Positions 10,871-23,029 of a stretch of 64,000 bases of DNA are shown one piece after another. The stretch is from Pilaira anomala (lineage: Eukaryota > Mucoromycota > Mucoromycetes > Mucorales > Mucoraceae), in NCBI GenBank assembly GCA_025716855.1, contig JAIXMQ010000005.1, positions 186,001-250,000 on the forward strand, given 5' to 3'. The first letter of the stretch is position 1; each line of letters begins with the position of its first letter. The translations under genes and the position numbers were made by a program. The notes beneath the pieces were generated by a model. It saw only the letters and a list, made by a program, of their open reading frames with translations, did no database searches and was not told the DNA's origin.

Positions 10871-12182
10871 TAAACACAAACATGCAGTACTAATTAAATC
10901 AAACAATTAATTTATTGATTAGTGGATACATCTTAAGTGAAAAAAAAAACAAATCACTATTTAAAATTCGATATTTACTACTTCTCGAAGATGAGATAAA
11001 AGATTAAAATGAACCTTTGCCTTACAAAGCACAAAAATCTTTCTCCACCCAGTTGCTGCTTTACCCAGATGATGTAACATACTCACGTAATGATGTATCA
11101 CTAGCATTGCGTTATTCTATCAATATGTTCTGATTCTACTACTAATGTAGCGGTTTATATCATTGGACGTATGCATGTAGAACCGATCGTTCGGTGGCAT
11201 AATTTAAGCTACATGTATAGTTTGTCTTTATTATGCTTTGAGCGACAATACTATTACTCATTTGACATCCTATATGTCGAAAGTAGAAAGAAGTAAAAAA
11301 AAATAGATGAACGTTGCCTGTTATACATAATCGATTATTATGCCATGAGCTCGATAATAGTGTATATATCAAAAAAAAGAATGACATTCAAATGAATATA
11401 AAAAGAGCGATTTTGCATGTAAATGATATTACAGTTAAATGTGGTCTAAAACTATCATAGGACACCAGATAATAAGCTTATATTTACTAGACTATTAATC
11501 TCAGTGGAGGCGTTTTATTTTTGTCCTATTGGAGTTTCTGACAAATATAGCAAACGTGTTCCCGCTTTTATAATGAAAATTAGCTTTTATTTGTTTATTT
11601 GCAACTAACAGAAAAACATACTTGGAATCAATGGAAATAGGACTGATGGGCTCAAAAGAGCCATGTGATTACGTGCATTGATATTTATATCCTGTGAACC
11701 TGGTTTATGAACAAAGTCTTCATCTCACTTTTAAGTCTAGATCTAAGGGACTAATTATTCCAGCGAGTTACTTATTAGAGAATATTTAATTCAGAAAGTA
11801 GTATAAGATGTTTTTAAGCTAATAAGAATGAATGATGTTGCGAGTAGTTCATTTTTACTATTATTGTTTACATACATTCATAATAAAAAACTACTATTTT
11901 AGCTCACTAAGCCGCAACCAATAACAATACAGTAATTGTAAGATATATACAATAGAGGAGCATAATCTAGGAAACAACCTATATAAAGCTATATAGAAGA
12001 CTGTACGCCCATCTTTGGGGTATTTATTTAAACAATAACAAAAACAATTAAGAGGGTGGTATGTTTACATTAAGGTAATATACAAACTCCTTTTATCCAT
12101 TACAATTCTGCTTCCTGCTCTCTTATTTATTTGGAAAAAAAAACAATGTGGTATAAAGCTTAATAAGAATACTACAGCATTT

Positions 12183-12229
<47 letters not shown>

Positions 12230-12799
12230 CGGATTTCAACAGTTGACAAGAGGTACCGATTTAGTCTAATATTTTTTAATATTCTAGTAATACGATCGAA
12301 AATCTCATGTAGGGGTAATCGCTTTAAGCTTTTGTTCGTCATAAGAAAAAAAAAAAGGTTATGAAGGTATATTCTGGAGCACAAAAAAACAGGAGAAGTA
12401 AATAAAAAGGTGCTTATTATTTCGTACTAATGTTCATGTAATCGAGAAAAGTACTTTAAGCGATCTCCAAAAAGAGACTACAGAACAATACGCAATAACA
12501 AGTTTAAGCGTTTTTAAGTTCGTATGTACATATATGATGAGACTTATAAAGAAAAGCGCACATAATTAGAAAGATACAAAATACAATGGGGGTTTTTTTA
12601 TTATTAAATTCATACATATAATGCCAAAAATGGAATCTAGCTTAGTCTACTCCCTCATCAATATGCACCTTTTTTTTTTTTCTTACTACTGATGACATGC
12701 AACTAGTAAAAAAAAAAAAAAGAAAAAAAAAAGAATAGAAATTCACTAAAAAAATATATATATATATTTCTTTTCTTTTTCTCTTCTGGTTCATAAACA
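9471..12799. other. Gene desert, ~3.3 kb
   Basis: AT-rich DNA with a (TA)n run near 9792-9820, a T-tract of about 33 at 10838-10869, and an A-tract of about 37 at 12190-12225 joined directly to a T-run. Open frames here are short and low-complexity. I see no tRNA or recognisable transposon protein. The left edge presumably contains the promoter of the PD-(D/E)XK-like gene and the right edge that of the phosphatase gene. Confidence 0.55.
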
Positions 12800-15385
12800 A
12801 TGATCAATCTTTCGACACAACAACCAGCTTCTGAAGACATTTATTTTTCGTCATCAAACGATACGGTTGTTAAGAGCCAAAATGTAGTCAGTTTGACCAA
12901 GAAGGTTAATACACCTTTCTACACTGCTTCAAACTTGTTGCCTCATTTACAACACCAAGAGTTTTTTAATGCTATCGAAACTAGATATAATATGACTGGG
13001 CCGTTTGCAATGGCAGATCAACAACCAATCAAACTGAACTTTCAAGCAGCTATTCCACTCAACCTTAAACTGACGCTCCATCCTAAAAAGAAAGAAACGC
13101 TCGAGATCAACCCAATCTCACTCTCACAACTTCCGGCCCTGATCAACCAAAAAACCTTAATTGTGGATGTACGTTCGTTTGTAAAATATTCTCTTTCCCA
13201 TATCCAATCGTCTATCAACATTGCAATCCCTAATACGATATTGAAAAGACCAAGTTTCACATTAGAGAAAGTATCTGGTGTGATTATATCCGAAAATGAC
13301 CGTCTTGCATGGAAGGAGGCAATTCAAGATAGAAGCGCACCTATTTTATTTTATGATGAACAATCTGAATCCATGAACGAACACAATGCTATTTATTATC
13401 TTTGTCAAAAACTTCAAGAAATTGATCATAAAGGTGTTTTGGGATTTATAAAAGGTAAAACAAACTATATATTTTTTTTTAAAAAAAAAAAAAAAAATCT
13501 TCTGTTTATTTACTGTTGGTCTGATCCACAATTTAAAACATTATCTCCTTAACACACCCCTACATATATATTTTTTCTAAAAATCCTATTTATTATATTC
13601 CTTCTTATTTTTTTTTTCTTATTATACACTAGGTGGGATGAGTACATTCTTTAATAGTCACGCAAATCAATGCATAAGCGGAAAAGATTCGAATCGATTG
13701 ACAGCCGAGAATACAACACGTTCCTCTGTTGTACCGCCTACACCAGGGATTTCGGGACTTCCACCCGTAGTGATAGGATCTAGCTTGAGTAACAAAAGGT
13801 TAAAAAGGAGACCGATTGAGGGACTTCATTTAGGTAGTTTACCGCCACAGACTTTGACAAGTTCCAACGTACCGTTTGCAAACGATGCATTTAATCCATT
13901 CTTTTCAAATATTCGACAAAACATGGAATTATGTCATGGCAGTATTAAAGAAAGATTTCCCGTACGAGTCCCGAATGAGGTGCACTATGATCATGACACA
14001 GGCTTACTTCGGTTCTTGCATCATAAACAAACGATACGAGAGTGTGCCGGAATGTGTATTTTAGATGATACAGTAAAGCTATCCCCTTGGATTAGAAGAG
14101 TGATAGACCCAGAAATTGGGCCAAAATATATGGCAGAATCATACGAAGTAAGTAAAGAAGAAAAAAAATTTTTTTTGAAAAAGAAAAAATGACAAGCATT
14201 AAATTATTCAACAAGCTACGTTTTTTTATTATTATTATTATTATTATTAGGTCATTGAAAGAACTGAACAAAAGAGGCTTCAACACGTCATGGCGCATCA
14301 TTCAAAAGTCTCAAATAATTTAACAGAACATCCTTTTAGCATTGTTGCCGGTATTGAAAAGGGGGCATTAAATCGATACACAAATGTCTGGCCATTTGGT
14401 AAGAAATACATTTACAAGAAAAAAAAAAAAAAACTTGACTTCTTTATTTACGCGTGTGTATGTTTGTATAGAATATACCCGTGTCAAACATGCACAAACT
14501 GGACCTCATTTGAACGATTATATCAATGCAAGTTTTGTTCAGTATATTGATTTTGAGACCGCTCCAATGTCCACTCCAACTGCATCTACTAACGAAGTAC
14601 CTACTCTTTTAAGTCTAAATGAACAAGATAACTCTTGCCAAACTGGAAGACATTATAGAAGATATATATCTACACAGGGACCTTTACCTACTACATTTAA
14701 TGATTTCTGGCAAATCACTTGGGAACAAAATTCAAGAATTATTGTAATGCTTACAAAAGAAGAAGAGATGAACCGAGTAAGTTATTAAAAAGATGCATTA
14801 TGTAAGGTTGATATAAGACTAAAAAAAAAAAACTAGATTAAATGTCATCGATATTGGCCATTAGAAATAGGAAAATCAGAAACATTTGGTTGTATTCAAG
14901 TTAAACTTTTATCAGAAGAAGCTTACGAATCTAAATCCACTATACAAACCGATCTGGAAGAAGGTTATGTGGTGCGAACATTTGAATTACAATTCGATAA
15001 TCAAGTGCGTACAATACATCAATTTCAATACAAGGGCTGGCAAGATTTTGGTGTACCTCATGATCCGCTGGGTACGCTTGAGCTAGTTTCGTTAGTGAAC
15101 CAACAACAACTCAAGTATGAAAGTCAAGATTCTGAAGTAGGACCTATGATAGTACATTGTTCAGCAGGATGTGGAAGAACAGGCGCGTTTTGTACGATCG
15201 ATACGGTCATGGCTAGATTAAACAATAAAAATTACTTGACCAGAGAAGAACAATTGGGCGAGCTTGATTTGCTGTATCAAACGGTTGCTAAATTTAGAGA
15301 GCAACGTGCAAGTATGGTACAAACACTTCGACAATACGTATTTTGTTATGAGGCTATACTTTGGTGGATGTTAGGTTATGAATAA
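12800..15385 (+). CDS. Rhodanese + protein tyrosine phosphatase (Ptp2/Ptp3/Pyp type)
   Basis: Five exons (12800-13454, 13633-14147, 14251-14398, 14472-14776, 14837-15385) encode 723 residues. A Cdc25/rhodanese-like domain at about 110-220 contains [20 protein letters not shown]. The classical PTP domain covers about 440-720: the substrate-loop region is [14 protein letters not shown], then [18 protein letters not shown], and the P-loop [12 protein letters not shown] with catalytic Cys and Arg. The Q-loop-like end is [20 protein letters not shown]. Fungal enzymes with this architecture dephosphorylate MAP kinases such as Hog1/Sty1, so that is the inferred role. The general-acid loop reads WQDFGVP, with Gln in place of the usual Pro of WPD; the Asp is kept. 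The start ATG follows an AT-rich leader and begins [16 protein letters not shown]. Confidence 0.92.
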
Positions 15386-15572
15386 ATAAATAAAAAGTAC
15401 CGGAGACTTTTATATATATATTATATATCAATAAACTTGCCCAATAGAACAAGTGAAACTTTTTTGTTAAATCAAAAAAGTTACATAAAAAAGATAAAAG
15501 CTTATTATATCTCCTGTCCCCGGAATAATAAATGTAGTGATTACTTTCTTTTTCTTCTTAAAAAAAATTATC

Positions 15573-16612
15573 ATGAAGTGGTCTGAATATAACAGAAATA
15601 TCTATGGCGTGACTCCGCCTAAAGAACCAGACGAAGAAGAAAAGTTACAACCAACCCATCATTCTGCACTACCATTGGATCCAGAAACTTTACATAGTGT
15701 ATGTCTTTAAAGTATACATTTTTTTTTTCAAAATGATTTATTATTACTTTTTTTTTAAAATATATATATATATATATATATACTTGTATACAGACGCTTA
15801 CTTTACTTCGAGCTCGATTACAGTATGCACGGTTAAAGATAATAACAGGTTTATCAACAGAAGAACTACAACAAATTGAACATTCCTTTCTCTCAACACC
15901 TAGACAACCCCGTGCACCTTTACCAGAAGAATATCCACCGGTGTCCTCACACCAAGCTACTCAATATGCTCGAAAGATAAAACGTGCACTCCTTTCAGGT
16001 AAATCAGCACAAAAGACAGGTAAAAAGAAACAAGCATCATCAAAGAAAAAGGTGGAACAAGTAGAGCAAGAGCCAATAGTAGAAGAGCAAGATGCAGAGG
16101 CAGCAGCAAGAACGATTTTAATGTTATCAAAAGAAAAGTTGACACCAACTCCTAGCAGTAGCAATAGCAGTAGCAGTAGCAGCAGCAACAGCAGCAACAG
16201 CTCAGAATCCGAAATCAAACGAAAAGCCGAACTGTTACGTTCACCTGATATTAATCATATAAGGTACACGTTACCACCTAGTTATCATTATCGACCTCAG
16301 AAGAGTCTCTATGATGTTGTAGCCAAGATTCCAAATTATGAAGAAAAGAGTAGAGAGGCTGGAAAGAGTTTACCTCGACGAAAGAAGAAGGAGAAGATAC
16401 CACCTGCTGTCATCTCACATCAGAACGAGGATACGGGTAGTCCTCATCAATATTATCAATACAACAGACCCCTTCCAGCCCATCAGTACCCTCCATCATC
16501 GACTTATGAACATTCATTACCCGAGGATCCTTTTTATTCAAGACCGATTGTACCAAATAATTTATCAATTTCTCGGTATCAACCTCCTCCCTCTCCACCT
16601 TTAACGAAATAA
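15573..16612 (+). CDS. Unknown Ser/Pro-rich basic protein
   Basis: Two exons (15573-15698 and 15794-16612) encode 314 residues starting MKWSEYNRNIYGVTPP. A short helical N-terminal region (TLTLLRARLQYARLKIITGL) is the most conserved-looking part. It is followed by a lysine-rich segment, a poly-Ser/Asn run encoded by AGC repeats (16155-16205), and a Pro/Tyr-rich C-terminus (for example YNRPLPAHQYPPSSTYE). I do not recognise the family. Splice borders (GTATGT and CAG) and phase agree, so the gene looks real. Composition suggests a largely disordered nuclear or scaffolding protein, which is inference only. Confidence 0.72.
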
Positions 16613-17937
16613 TAAAAAGAGAGAGATATATGATCTTTTTTTTTTTTTCTGAATCTCGATTCAAGTATATACATGTCTCATTACATGTTTGTATACGATG
16701 ATCTCTTCATATGAGATATTATATTATATATATTTGTTTGACGTGTAGTACGATTTCTTTTTTGTTTTAAATATATATATTTTTTCCAATGCATGAAGAA
16801 AAAAAAATCCAGGGAGAGGAAATGATATAGTTTATTTAAGATCTCCCGAGATATATATCACTACTTACTGATTATCAAGGATGAATAAGAAAAAAACGGA
16901 TCTTATTTAAATTTTTCTTTACTTTGCATCAAAATGATTTACATTCAGAGATTTTGATATCATTCTTTTATATATGTATATAGAAGAGAGAGAAAGTCAT
17001 ATAATGATAATATGCAGGTAAAAGCATCATTTTTCTTTCTCTCTCTCTCTCTCTAGATATTAATGAGTGCGTTTAGTTACATTTGAGGTAAAAAAAAAAA
17101 ATATGTCATTGTATACAAAAAAGAAAGTGATACAATAGAATACTGTAAGTTGAATTATTTTAAGCCAAATAAGGTAAGTGTAGCACTACTTCGTTCCTCG
17201 TGTCATTTTGCTCATCACAGGATGAATAAGATGATAATTTTACTACACATGTTTGTTTGTCCTTTTTATATATAAAATCGTATAATATATTTTCTTGTAG
17301 CAAAGTTCCCTTTTTTTTTTTTTTTTTTAATTAAACTATAAAACCCCATAAACGATAAAAATATAGGGCGATTTTCTATTTTTTATTTTTTTTTTTGGTT
17401 CTTGCGATACATAGTGTATAAAGAAGTATATACTTAACTATTTTCACACAGATATCCGTCAGACTTGAGTATGTGTGTGTGTGTGAAATTGTCCTATTTA
17501 GTTGATTGCAAATACACTACGTAGTGTGCAATACTATGCAATGTATTTCAGGAAAATCAAACCAAAGGTCATGATTCCCTACTTTTTTCAAATAAAGTTT
17601 AGTTTCTTTTTTATGCGATTATATATCACGCTTTTTTTTTTATTAGATCCATCAAAAAAAAAAAAAAAAAAAAAAAAAATCTGACGATTGATATGTTATT
17701 TAAGAGCAACAACAAACAAACAAACTCGTCACATTTTTTTTTTTCATGCGATTAATTATGGTTTTCCCCATTGATTTATTACCATTTTTTGAAATAATTC
17801 ACACCTTATATAACTTTTTTTTTTTTTTATTATTTATTTACAATGGTTAGTCGATACAGTGAGAGATAATGAAATATGTATATACATATATATATTGATA
17901 TATAGACTTTTTGAGCTATATATACTATAAAAAAAGA
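16613..17937. other. Intergenic, convergent 3' region
   Basis: About 1.3 kb between a plus-strand and a minus-strand gene end, with many A/T homopolymers, a (CT)n stretch near 17039-17055 and an A-tract at 17655-17680. No gene was recognised. Confidence 0.55.
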
Positions 17938-18141
17938 TCAAGATAATAAAAAAGTGATGGGTAAATAAAGTATGAGTCCAGCAAAAGGAAACATGAACAA
18001 AAGAACAGTCCAACCTATCTTGAAAGCAAGTGATCCGGAAGACATGATAGCACAATATACAGTCCATAAATCCATCAAGATGATCATTGCACCTATAATG
18101 ATTGGAGATTGTTGACTTGTAACTTTTGTATTTGTAAACAT
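17938..18141 (-). CDS. Small membrane protein with PLDc_N-type (phospholipase D nuclease N-terminal-like) motif
   Basis: Single exon, 67 residues. Two hydrophobic helices flank the pattern LMDLWTVYCAIMSSGSLAFK, GWTVLLFMFPFAGLILYLPI. This matches the PLDc_N module (hydrophobic-D-x-W helix, K-x-x-W, then P-x-x-G-x-x-x-Y). The ATG at 18139-18141 lies 88 bp from the stop of the upstream coiled-coil gene on the same strand. Small stand-alone PLDc_N proteins have no settled function; a membrane location is the safe inference. Confidence 0.7.
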   Translation of the reverse strand: MFTNTKVTSQQSPIIIGAMIILMDLWTVYCAIMSSGSLAFKIGWTVLLFMFPFAGLILYLPITFLLS

Positions 18142-18229
18142 TTTAGAAAAAAAAAGAATATTATTAAAAAAAGAAGAAAGAGAAAAAAAAAATAAAAATA
18201 AAAAAAGAATTTATTATGATAGTTTTGTA

Positions 18230-19491
18230 CTACAAACTATTGTAATCGCTAAGTAATATTCTTAAGCCTTTTTGAGGTAACCAAGCATTTGAGATGATTT
18301 CTGGGTTAGATATTCTTTTTTTAATGATACGATGTCTATACAAATCAATATGATTAATTTTTTTGATTTCTTCTTCTTCTTCTTCTTCCTCTTCCTCTTC
18401 TTCTTCATCTTCATCTTCATCATCAGTTGAATAACTTCTGATATCTAATGAATTCATCACGTCTTCTCGACAGGCTGGTTGAAGTGATTGAATTGTACCT
18501 TGAGCCTGCTCAAGCATATGCGTATATTCTCGCATTCTTTCGGCTACATCACTGACGTTCCCTTGATGTTGTTTTTGATAATTGGCAATGGTAGATAATC
18601 GACCTTTTAATTGACCGGTTTCGTATACAACCTATAATAATATCGTGTGAGAAAAAATAAATAAATATATATATATATATATATTTTTATTTATTTAATT
18701 ATACGTTACCGTGGCTAAATTGGTATGAATGTGCCGCATCGCCCGCGTTGCATAGACATCTGATTCTCTTTGTGTATTTACAGCTTTTTCTAATAGAACT
18801 TGCAAGTTTACATTAACTTCCTGCGTTGCTGTTAAACCCTTTTCGATTTCACCTGTGTTATATATATATTAAAGGTTAGAATTTGAATAATCATATATAA
18901 CTAAGAACAAAGAACTTACGAACTCTATCTTTTGAATGATTCTATAGTAAACAAAGAAGATAAATACGTGATATTTATATATTTTTCTCTTTTACTTACA
19001 AGATCAATTTCCATGCCATCCATTTGTCTTGCTAAACCGTTCATTTCAGATCTAAAACGAAGAATATCTTGCTTTACTTGACTGATTTCGATCAAGAATT
19101 GATTTTTTTCTGATAACTCTTCATCGTTTGAATAATTAATGTTGATAGGTGTTGAATAGGAAGTACAAAGCTATTTAAAATAAAAAGGGGAATTAGTAAA
19201 TAAATAATCAAAAAAAAAAAAAATTGCTCCCTAATTTCTCCTATTTTTTTGTACCTTTTTACGATTATAATAGTGATTGGATTCTATATAGAAAAAAAAA
19301 GTTAAATTTATGCATATGGATTTTTTTTTTTTTTTTCACTAAAGATTATATATTACCTTTAGCCCAGTGATTATTACATTGAAACGACTCCGAATCACTT
19401 AAAGATTGCTATGGAAATACAATGAATATTTAAATTATAAATTTATTTGGAATATATAAAAATTTACCTGGGCATATTCCTCGAGATTCAT
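18230..19491 (-). CDS. Coiled-coil protein with acidic C-terminal stretch, unknown function
   Basis: Seven exons (19468-19491, 19357-19408, 19255-19283, 19000-19170, 18920-18941, 18710-18852, 18230-18631) give 280 residues, all phases agreeing. It begins MNLEEYAQQSLSDSESFQ. A long helical region spans about 65-200 (for example QVKQDILRFRSEMNGLARQM and NVNLQVLLEKAVNTQRESDV). A run of about 20 Asp/Glu residues (TDDEDEDEEE onward) lies near 225-245, before a basic tail ending LRILLSDYNSL. Five of the exons are very short (22-52 bp) or moderate, so automated callers may miss the 5' end. I do not recognise the family; structure suggests a dimeric scaffold or tether. Confidence 0.72.
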
Positions 19492-19573
19492 TTATTGATA
19501 CATGAAGAAAAAACTGAACTTTTTTTGACTTTTTCCCTTATTTATATTACGTATATAAAATTACAGAGAGTGT

Positions 19574-19709
19574 TGTGTGTGTGTGTGTGTGTGTAATGAA
19601 AAAAAAAATTAAAAAAGAGAGAAAGAAAAGAAAATAATATAAAAAAAAAAAATTGGTCCCTTTTATGATCCTATATTGCTACGTCACACACACACACACA
19701 CACACACAA
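19574..19709. repeat. Paired (TG)n and (CA)n runs forming an inverted repeat
   Basis: A (TG)n tract at 19574-19594 and a (CA)n tract at 19685-19709 are mutually complementary with about a 90 bp loop. They sit in the 445 bp shared upstream region of two divergent genes (the coiled-coil gene and the Sel1 gene). A CRE-like TACGTCA lies at the left edge of the CA run. Confidence 0.7.
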
Positions 19710-19936
19710 TTTGTTGCATGTTAAATGACTTGCATGCTTCAAATTTTCGTCATATACACGAATCAACGTAATCTTTTTTATTGTATTAAATGTAACCACG
19801 TTCATTTATAAAGAGAGAGAGAGAGAAAAAATGAGCGGTTATTTAAAATCATTTGATAATAGCACAAAACAGTGATGAAATGCGAGGGTACAATTTTTTT
19901 TTATAATTCCCTTCACATATTTTTTTTTTTAGTACC

Positions 19937-20355
19937 ATGTCTACTACTACTCACCGTTCAGTTCAACGGATTTTTTTTATTGCCAAAAGGAGTCGATGTA
20001 GTGTGATTATACCAAAGAGAAGATATGCGACTACACGTACCAATAAAGCTTCTATGGGTATTTTCGAACCTTTTCTTAATGACAACATGTAAGTTTAAGT
20101 AAATGACTTTTTTTTTCATTGGAGGTGTCATTGAAATGTTTTATATATATATATAGAAGCGATAAAAAACCAGTAGAAAAACAAGTTTTATTAAAAGACA
20201 TGTTATCAAAAGCAACTATAAAGGATATTTTACCAGAAGACGAAATACTGAATTTGGCAATCGAAACCAACCAAACAACTTTATCCATTGATACACAAAA
20301 GGAAATTGTATCCCTTTTGTTAAAAGATTCAATTGACAAGGAGAAAATATTAAAA

Positions 20356-20403
<48 letters not shown>

Positions 20404-21366
20404 ATAAATAATAATGCGTATTAAAAATAACTATTTTTTTTTTTTAGTGGTAAACGATACACCAACTGAATTAACAGCATTCGGTAATATTTTGTTAAGA
20501 AGTTCTAAATGTAAGTTTACAAGAAAAAAAAAACTATAAATAAATTAAAATTCTTATAAAAAAAAAAAAAAAAAGTGGGTGCACCACTTGCATTAGAGCT
20601 TTATAAACTTGGTATGGAAAATGGTGATGATCGAGGTGCATTTAGTTACGCCAATATGATCTATCGTGGCTATGGTGGTACAGCCAAGAACGAAGAAGAA
20701 GGTATTAAGGTCATGTCTCAATTAGCTCAAAAAGGACATCCATATGCACAACTTAATTTAGCTGCCATCATTATGCGTACACAACCAGACCGTGTGGACG
20801 CAGCCATTCAATTATATCAACTTGCAGGAAAAGCCGGTCTGGATAAAGCCTACAGCGAGCTAGGTCGCATGTATCGATTAGGATATGGTGTACACCAAGA
20901 TCATAAAAAAGCAATCGAATTCTTTAAAAAGGGTGCTCAAACAGGTAATCCACAATCCAATTTCATGTTGGGTGTCTATTGTTCTTCTGGGTTAGGAAAC
21001 GATGAAAGAAAACCTGATCAAGAAAAGGCTTTTAAACATTTTCAAAAGGCGGCTGTCAAGGGCTTGGCTGAGGCTCAATATAATGTTGGTTTAAGGTACT
21101 TGAAAGGACATGGTGTAGAGGCGAATCATTTTAATGCGGCAGAGTTCTTTCGAATGGCTGCTTTACAAGGATTTCAATTGGCTCAGATCAATTTGGCTGG
21201 GATGTACTCGGAAGGTCGTGGCGTCAAGCATGATTTAGATGAAGCCAGAGTTTGGCTTCAAAAGGCAGTTGAAGGTGGTGGAACCATTGGAAAAGATGCT
21301 CAAAAGAGATTAGATGAACTTGATCAAATTCAAGGAAAACAAAAAGATAAATGTAATATTATGTAA
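19937..21366 (+). CDS. Sel1-repeat protein, probable mitochondrial, with CaaX-like C-terminus
   Basis: Four exons (19937-20088, 20157-20356, 20448-20510, 20576-21366) encode 401 residues. The N-terminus MSTTTHRSVQRIFFIAKRSR is rich in Arg, Ser and Thr and has no acidic residue for about 45 residues, with an RRYAT sequence resembling a presequence cleavage site; mitochondrial import is inferred. From about residue 140 there are six to seven Sel1 repeats, for example GAFSYANMIYRGYGG, AYSELGRMYRLGYGVHQDHK and AQYNVGLRYLKGHGVE. Sel1 repeats form solenoids that mediate protein contacts. The last four residues are CNIM, which fits a farnesylation CaaX motif and is odd for an imported matrix protein. 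The last intron ends in a pure A-tract before AG rather than a pyrimidine tract. Shared divergent promoter with the coiled-coil gene. Confidence 0.85.
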
Positions 21367-21643
21367 TAATAAATTAATGTATGTATGTATGTGTGTACAC
21401 TTGATGAATTTTATTTTACTACCACTACCATTCATCCTCAGGGCATACAAATCTATTTCACTTTTTATTGAATAATACATATGTATATCTTTAAATGAGT
21501 GAAAGGTAATAATAAGAAAACACATTTCTTTCTCACACACTCTAAGCAAACAATACTGAACACATAAAAACAAAATATATATATATACACAGATTAAAAG
21601 CAAATAATTATATTTTAGAAACGCGAGTTTGAACAGGGTCTAG

Positions 21644-22273
21644 TCAATTGTATAAAGCAACACATTCAATCTCAACAGAAACATCTAAAGGAAGACGAGC
21701 AACTTCAACACAAGAACGAGCAGGCTTATGTTCAGAGAAGAACTGAAAAAAAAAATGATTGGTAAAATACTTTTTTTTTTTTTCTTTTTTTAAGAAACTT
21801 ACAGTAGCATAAACTTCATTTACAGCAGCAAAATCTTTCATATCCTTAAGGAAAACAGTGGTCTTGACAACCTTATCAAAGCTAGATCCAGCCGCCTTGA
21901 GAACTTCAGTAAGGTTAAGCAAGACTTGCTTGGCTTGGTCTTGAACACCCCCTTCAACAAGTTTACCTATAATTTATTTATTATTTTTTTTTAGCTTCAC
22001 TAATAATTCAATGTATTTTACTTCTGTATTTTATTATTACCAGTAGCAGGGTTAAGAGCTACTTGACCAGAGGTGAAAATGAAACCATTGGCTTTGACAG
22101 CTTGACCTAAACTTAGGGGTATTAATAAAAAAAAACAATGCGTATTTATTATTTTAACTTACAATAAGGACCAACAGCAGCAGGTGCAGTTTCAGTATCT
22201 AATCATTTCGCGTTAGTTTGTATGAATTTCTTTGTTTTGATAGTTGTTACTTACGAACGACAGAAAGAGACAT
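21644..22273 (-). CDS. Rid-family (YjgF/YER057c/UK114) reactive intermediate deaminase
   Basis: Five exons (22255-22273, 22163-22198, 22041-22106, 21803-21966, 21644-21742) encode 127 residues, the typical Rid length. The family enzymes hydrolyse reactive enamine/imine intermediates made by PLP enzymes. Recognisable segments are [36 protein letters not shown], the [20 protein letters not shown] stretch, and the end [20 protein letters not shown] with the substrate-binding Arg and Glu. No presequence is seen, so the cytosolic (Hmf1-like) form is more likely than the mitochondrial (Mmf1-like) one. Gene lies tail-to-tail with the Sel1 gene, 277 bp apart. Confidence 0.93.
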
Positions 22274-22900
22274 TGTTTTTTTTTAAAAAAAAAAAAAAAA
22301 AAGAGTATGAAGATAACAAAGGTGGGGAAAAAAAAAAAAAAAAAAAAAAAAAACCCACTTAAAAATGAGTCTATAAGAGATGATATGTTTTGATTGGACA
22401 GACTGTTTCTTTTTTTTTTAACTGGGATTCAAACTCAAAAGACGCGCGCTTTTTTTTTTTTCCCCCCAAAAAAAAAAAAAAAAATTGCTTACGGAAAAAA
22501 AAGCAGGTACGAAAAAAGTTTAATCAGTGTGTATACATCTGTCTAATGAGCAACAAATGTAATTTTTTTTTTTTTTGTTACTTGGTATTTCATATGTAGA
22601 CATAGAGTTTGATACTGAATGTTTGAGTTTCTCTTAATGATATGGCTAATACAGAAATGATAGATTCAAATTATGAAAAATTATTACTGCGAGAAGAAAG
22701 CTAAAATTTTTTTTATTGTGTATCGAGATTTAGTCCATATAGAGATATATCCCTCGCGTGCGTTACAGAAAGCAACACATCAAATCTGATCTAGTAATTA
22801 TTAGTTGTGTTTTACTCTAATCTAACGATTCAAAGTTTTCACAAAAAAAGAAGTATTATAATTTCAAAAAGAGAGTTTATTTTATTTATTTTTCTGATTA
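22274..22900. other. Intergenic upstream of Rid gene
   Basis: Homopolymer-rich DNA (A- and T-tracts at 22280-22302, 22327-22353 and 22450-22484), presumably the Rid promoter and downstream region of the G-beta gene. No gene recognised. Confidence 0.5.
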
Positions 22901-22901
22901 A

Positions 22902-23029
22902 AAGAGAGAGAAAGAGAAAGAGAGAGAGAGAGAGAGAAAGAAAAAGAAAAAGAGAAAGAGAAAGAATATTATCTAGTAGCAGGTATAAAAAAAAAAGAGA
23001 GAGAAAGAAAGAGAGAGAGAGAGAGAAAT
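22902..23029. repeat. GA-rich purine tract just after the G-beta stop codon
   Basis: About 130 bp of almost unbroken purine (GA/AAAG repeats), interrupted by TATTATCTAGTAGCAGGTAT. On the transcribed strand it is a CT-rich 3' UTR immediately following the stop at 23030. Confidence 0.8.

Noticed and set aside
15961..16218. Minus-strand poly-Leu frame opposite the Ser-rich unknown gene
   Set aside because: Shadow of the AGC repeat; the plus-strand frame has proper splice borders and an ATG.
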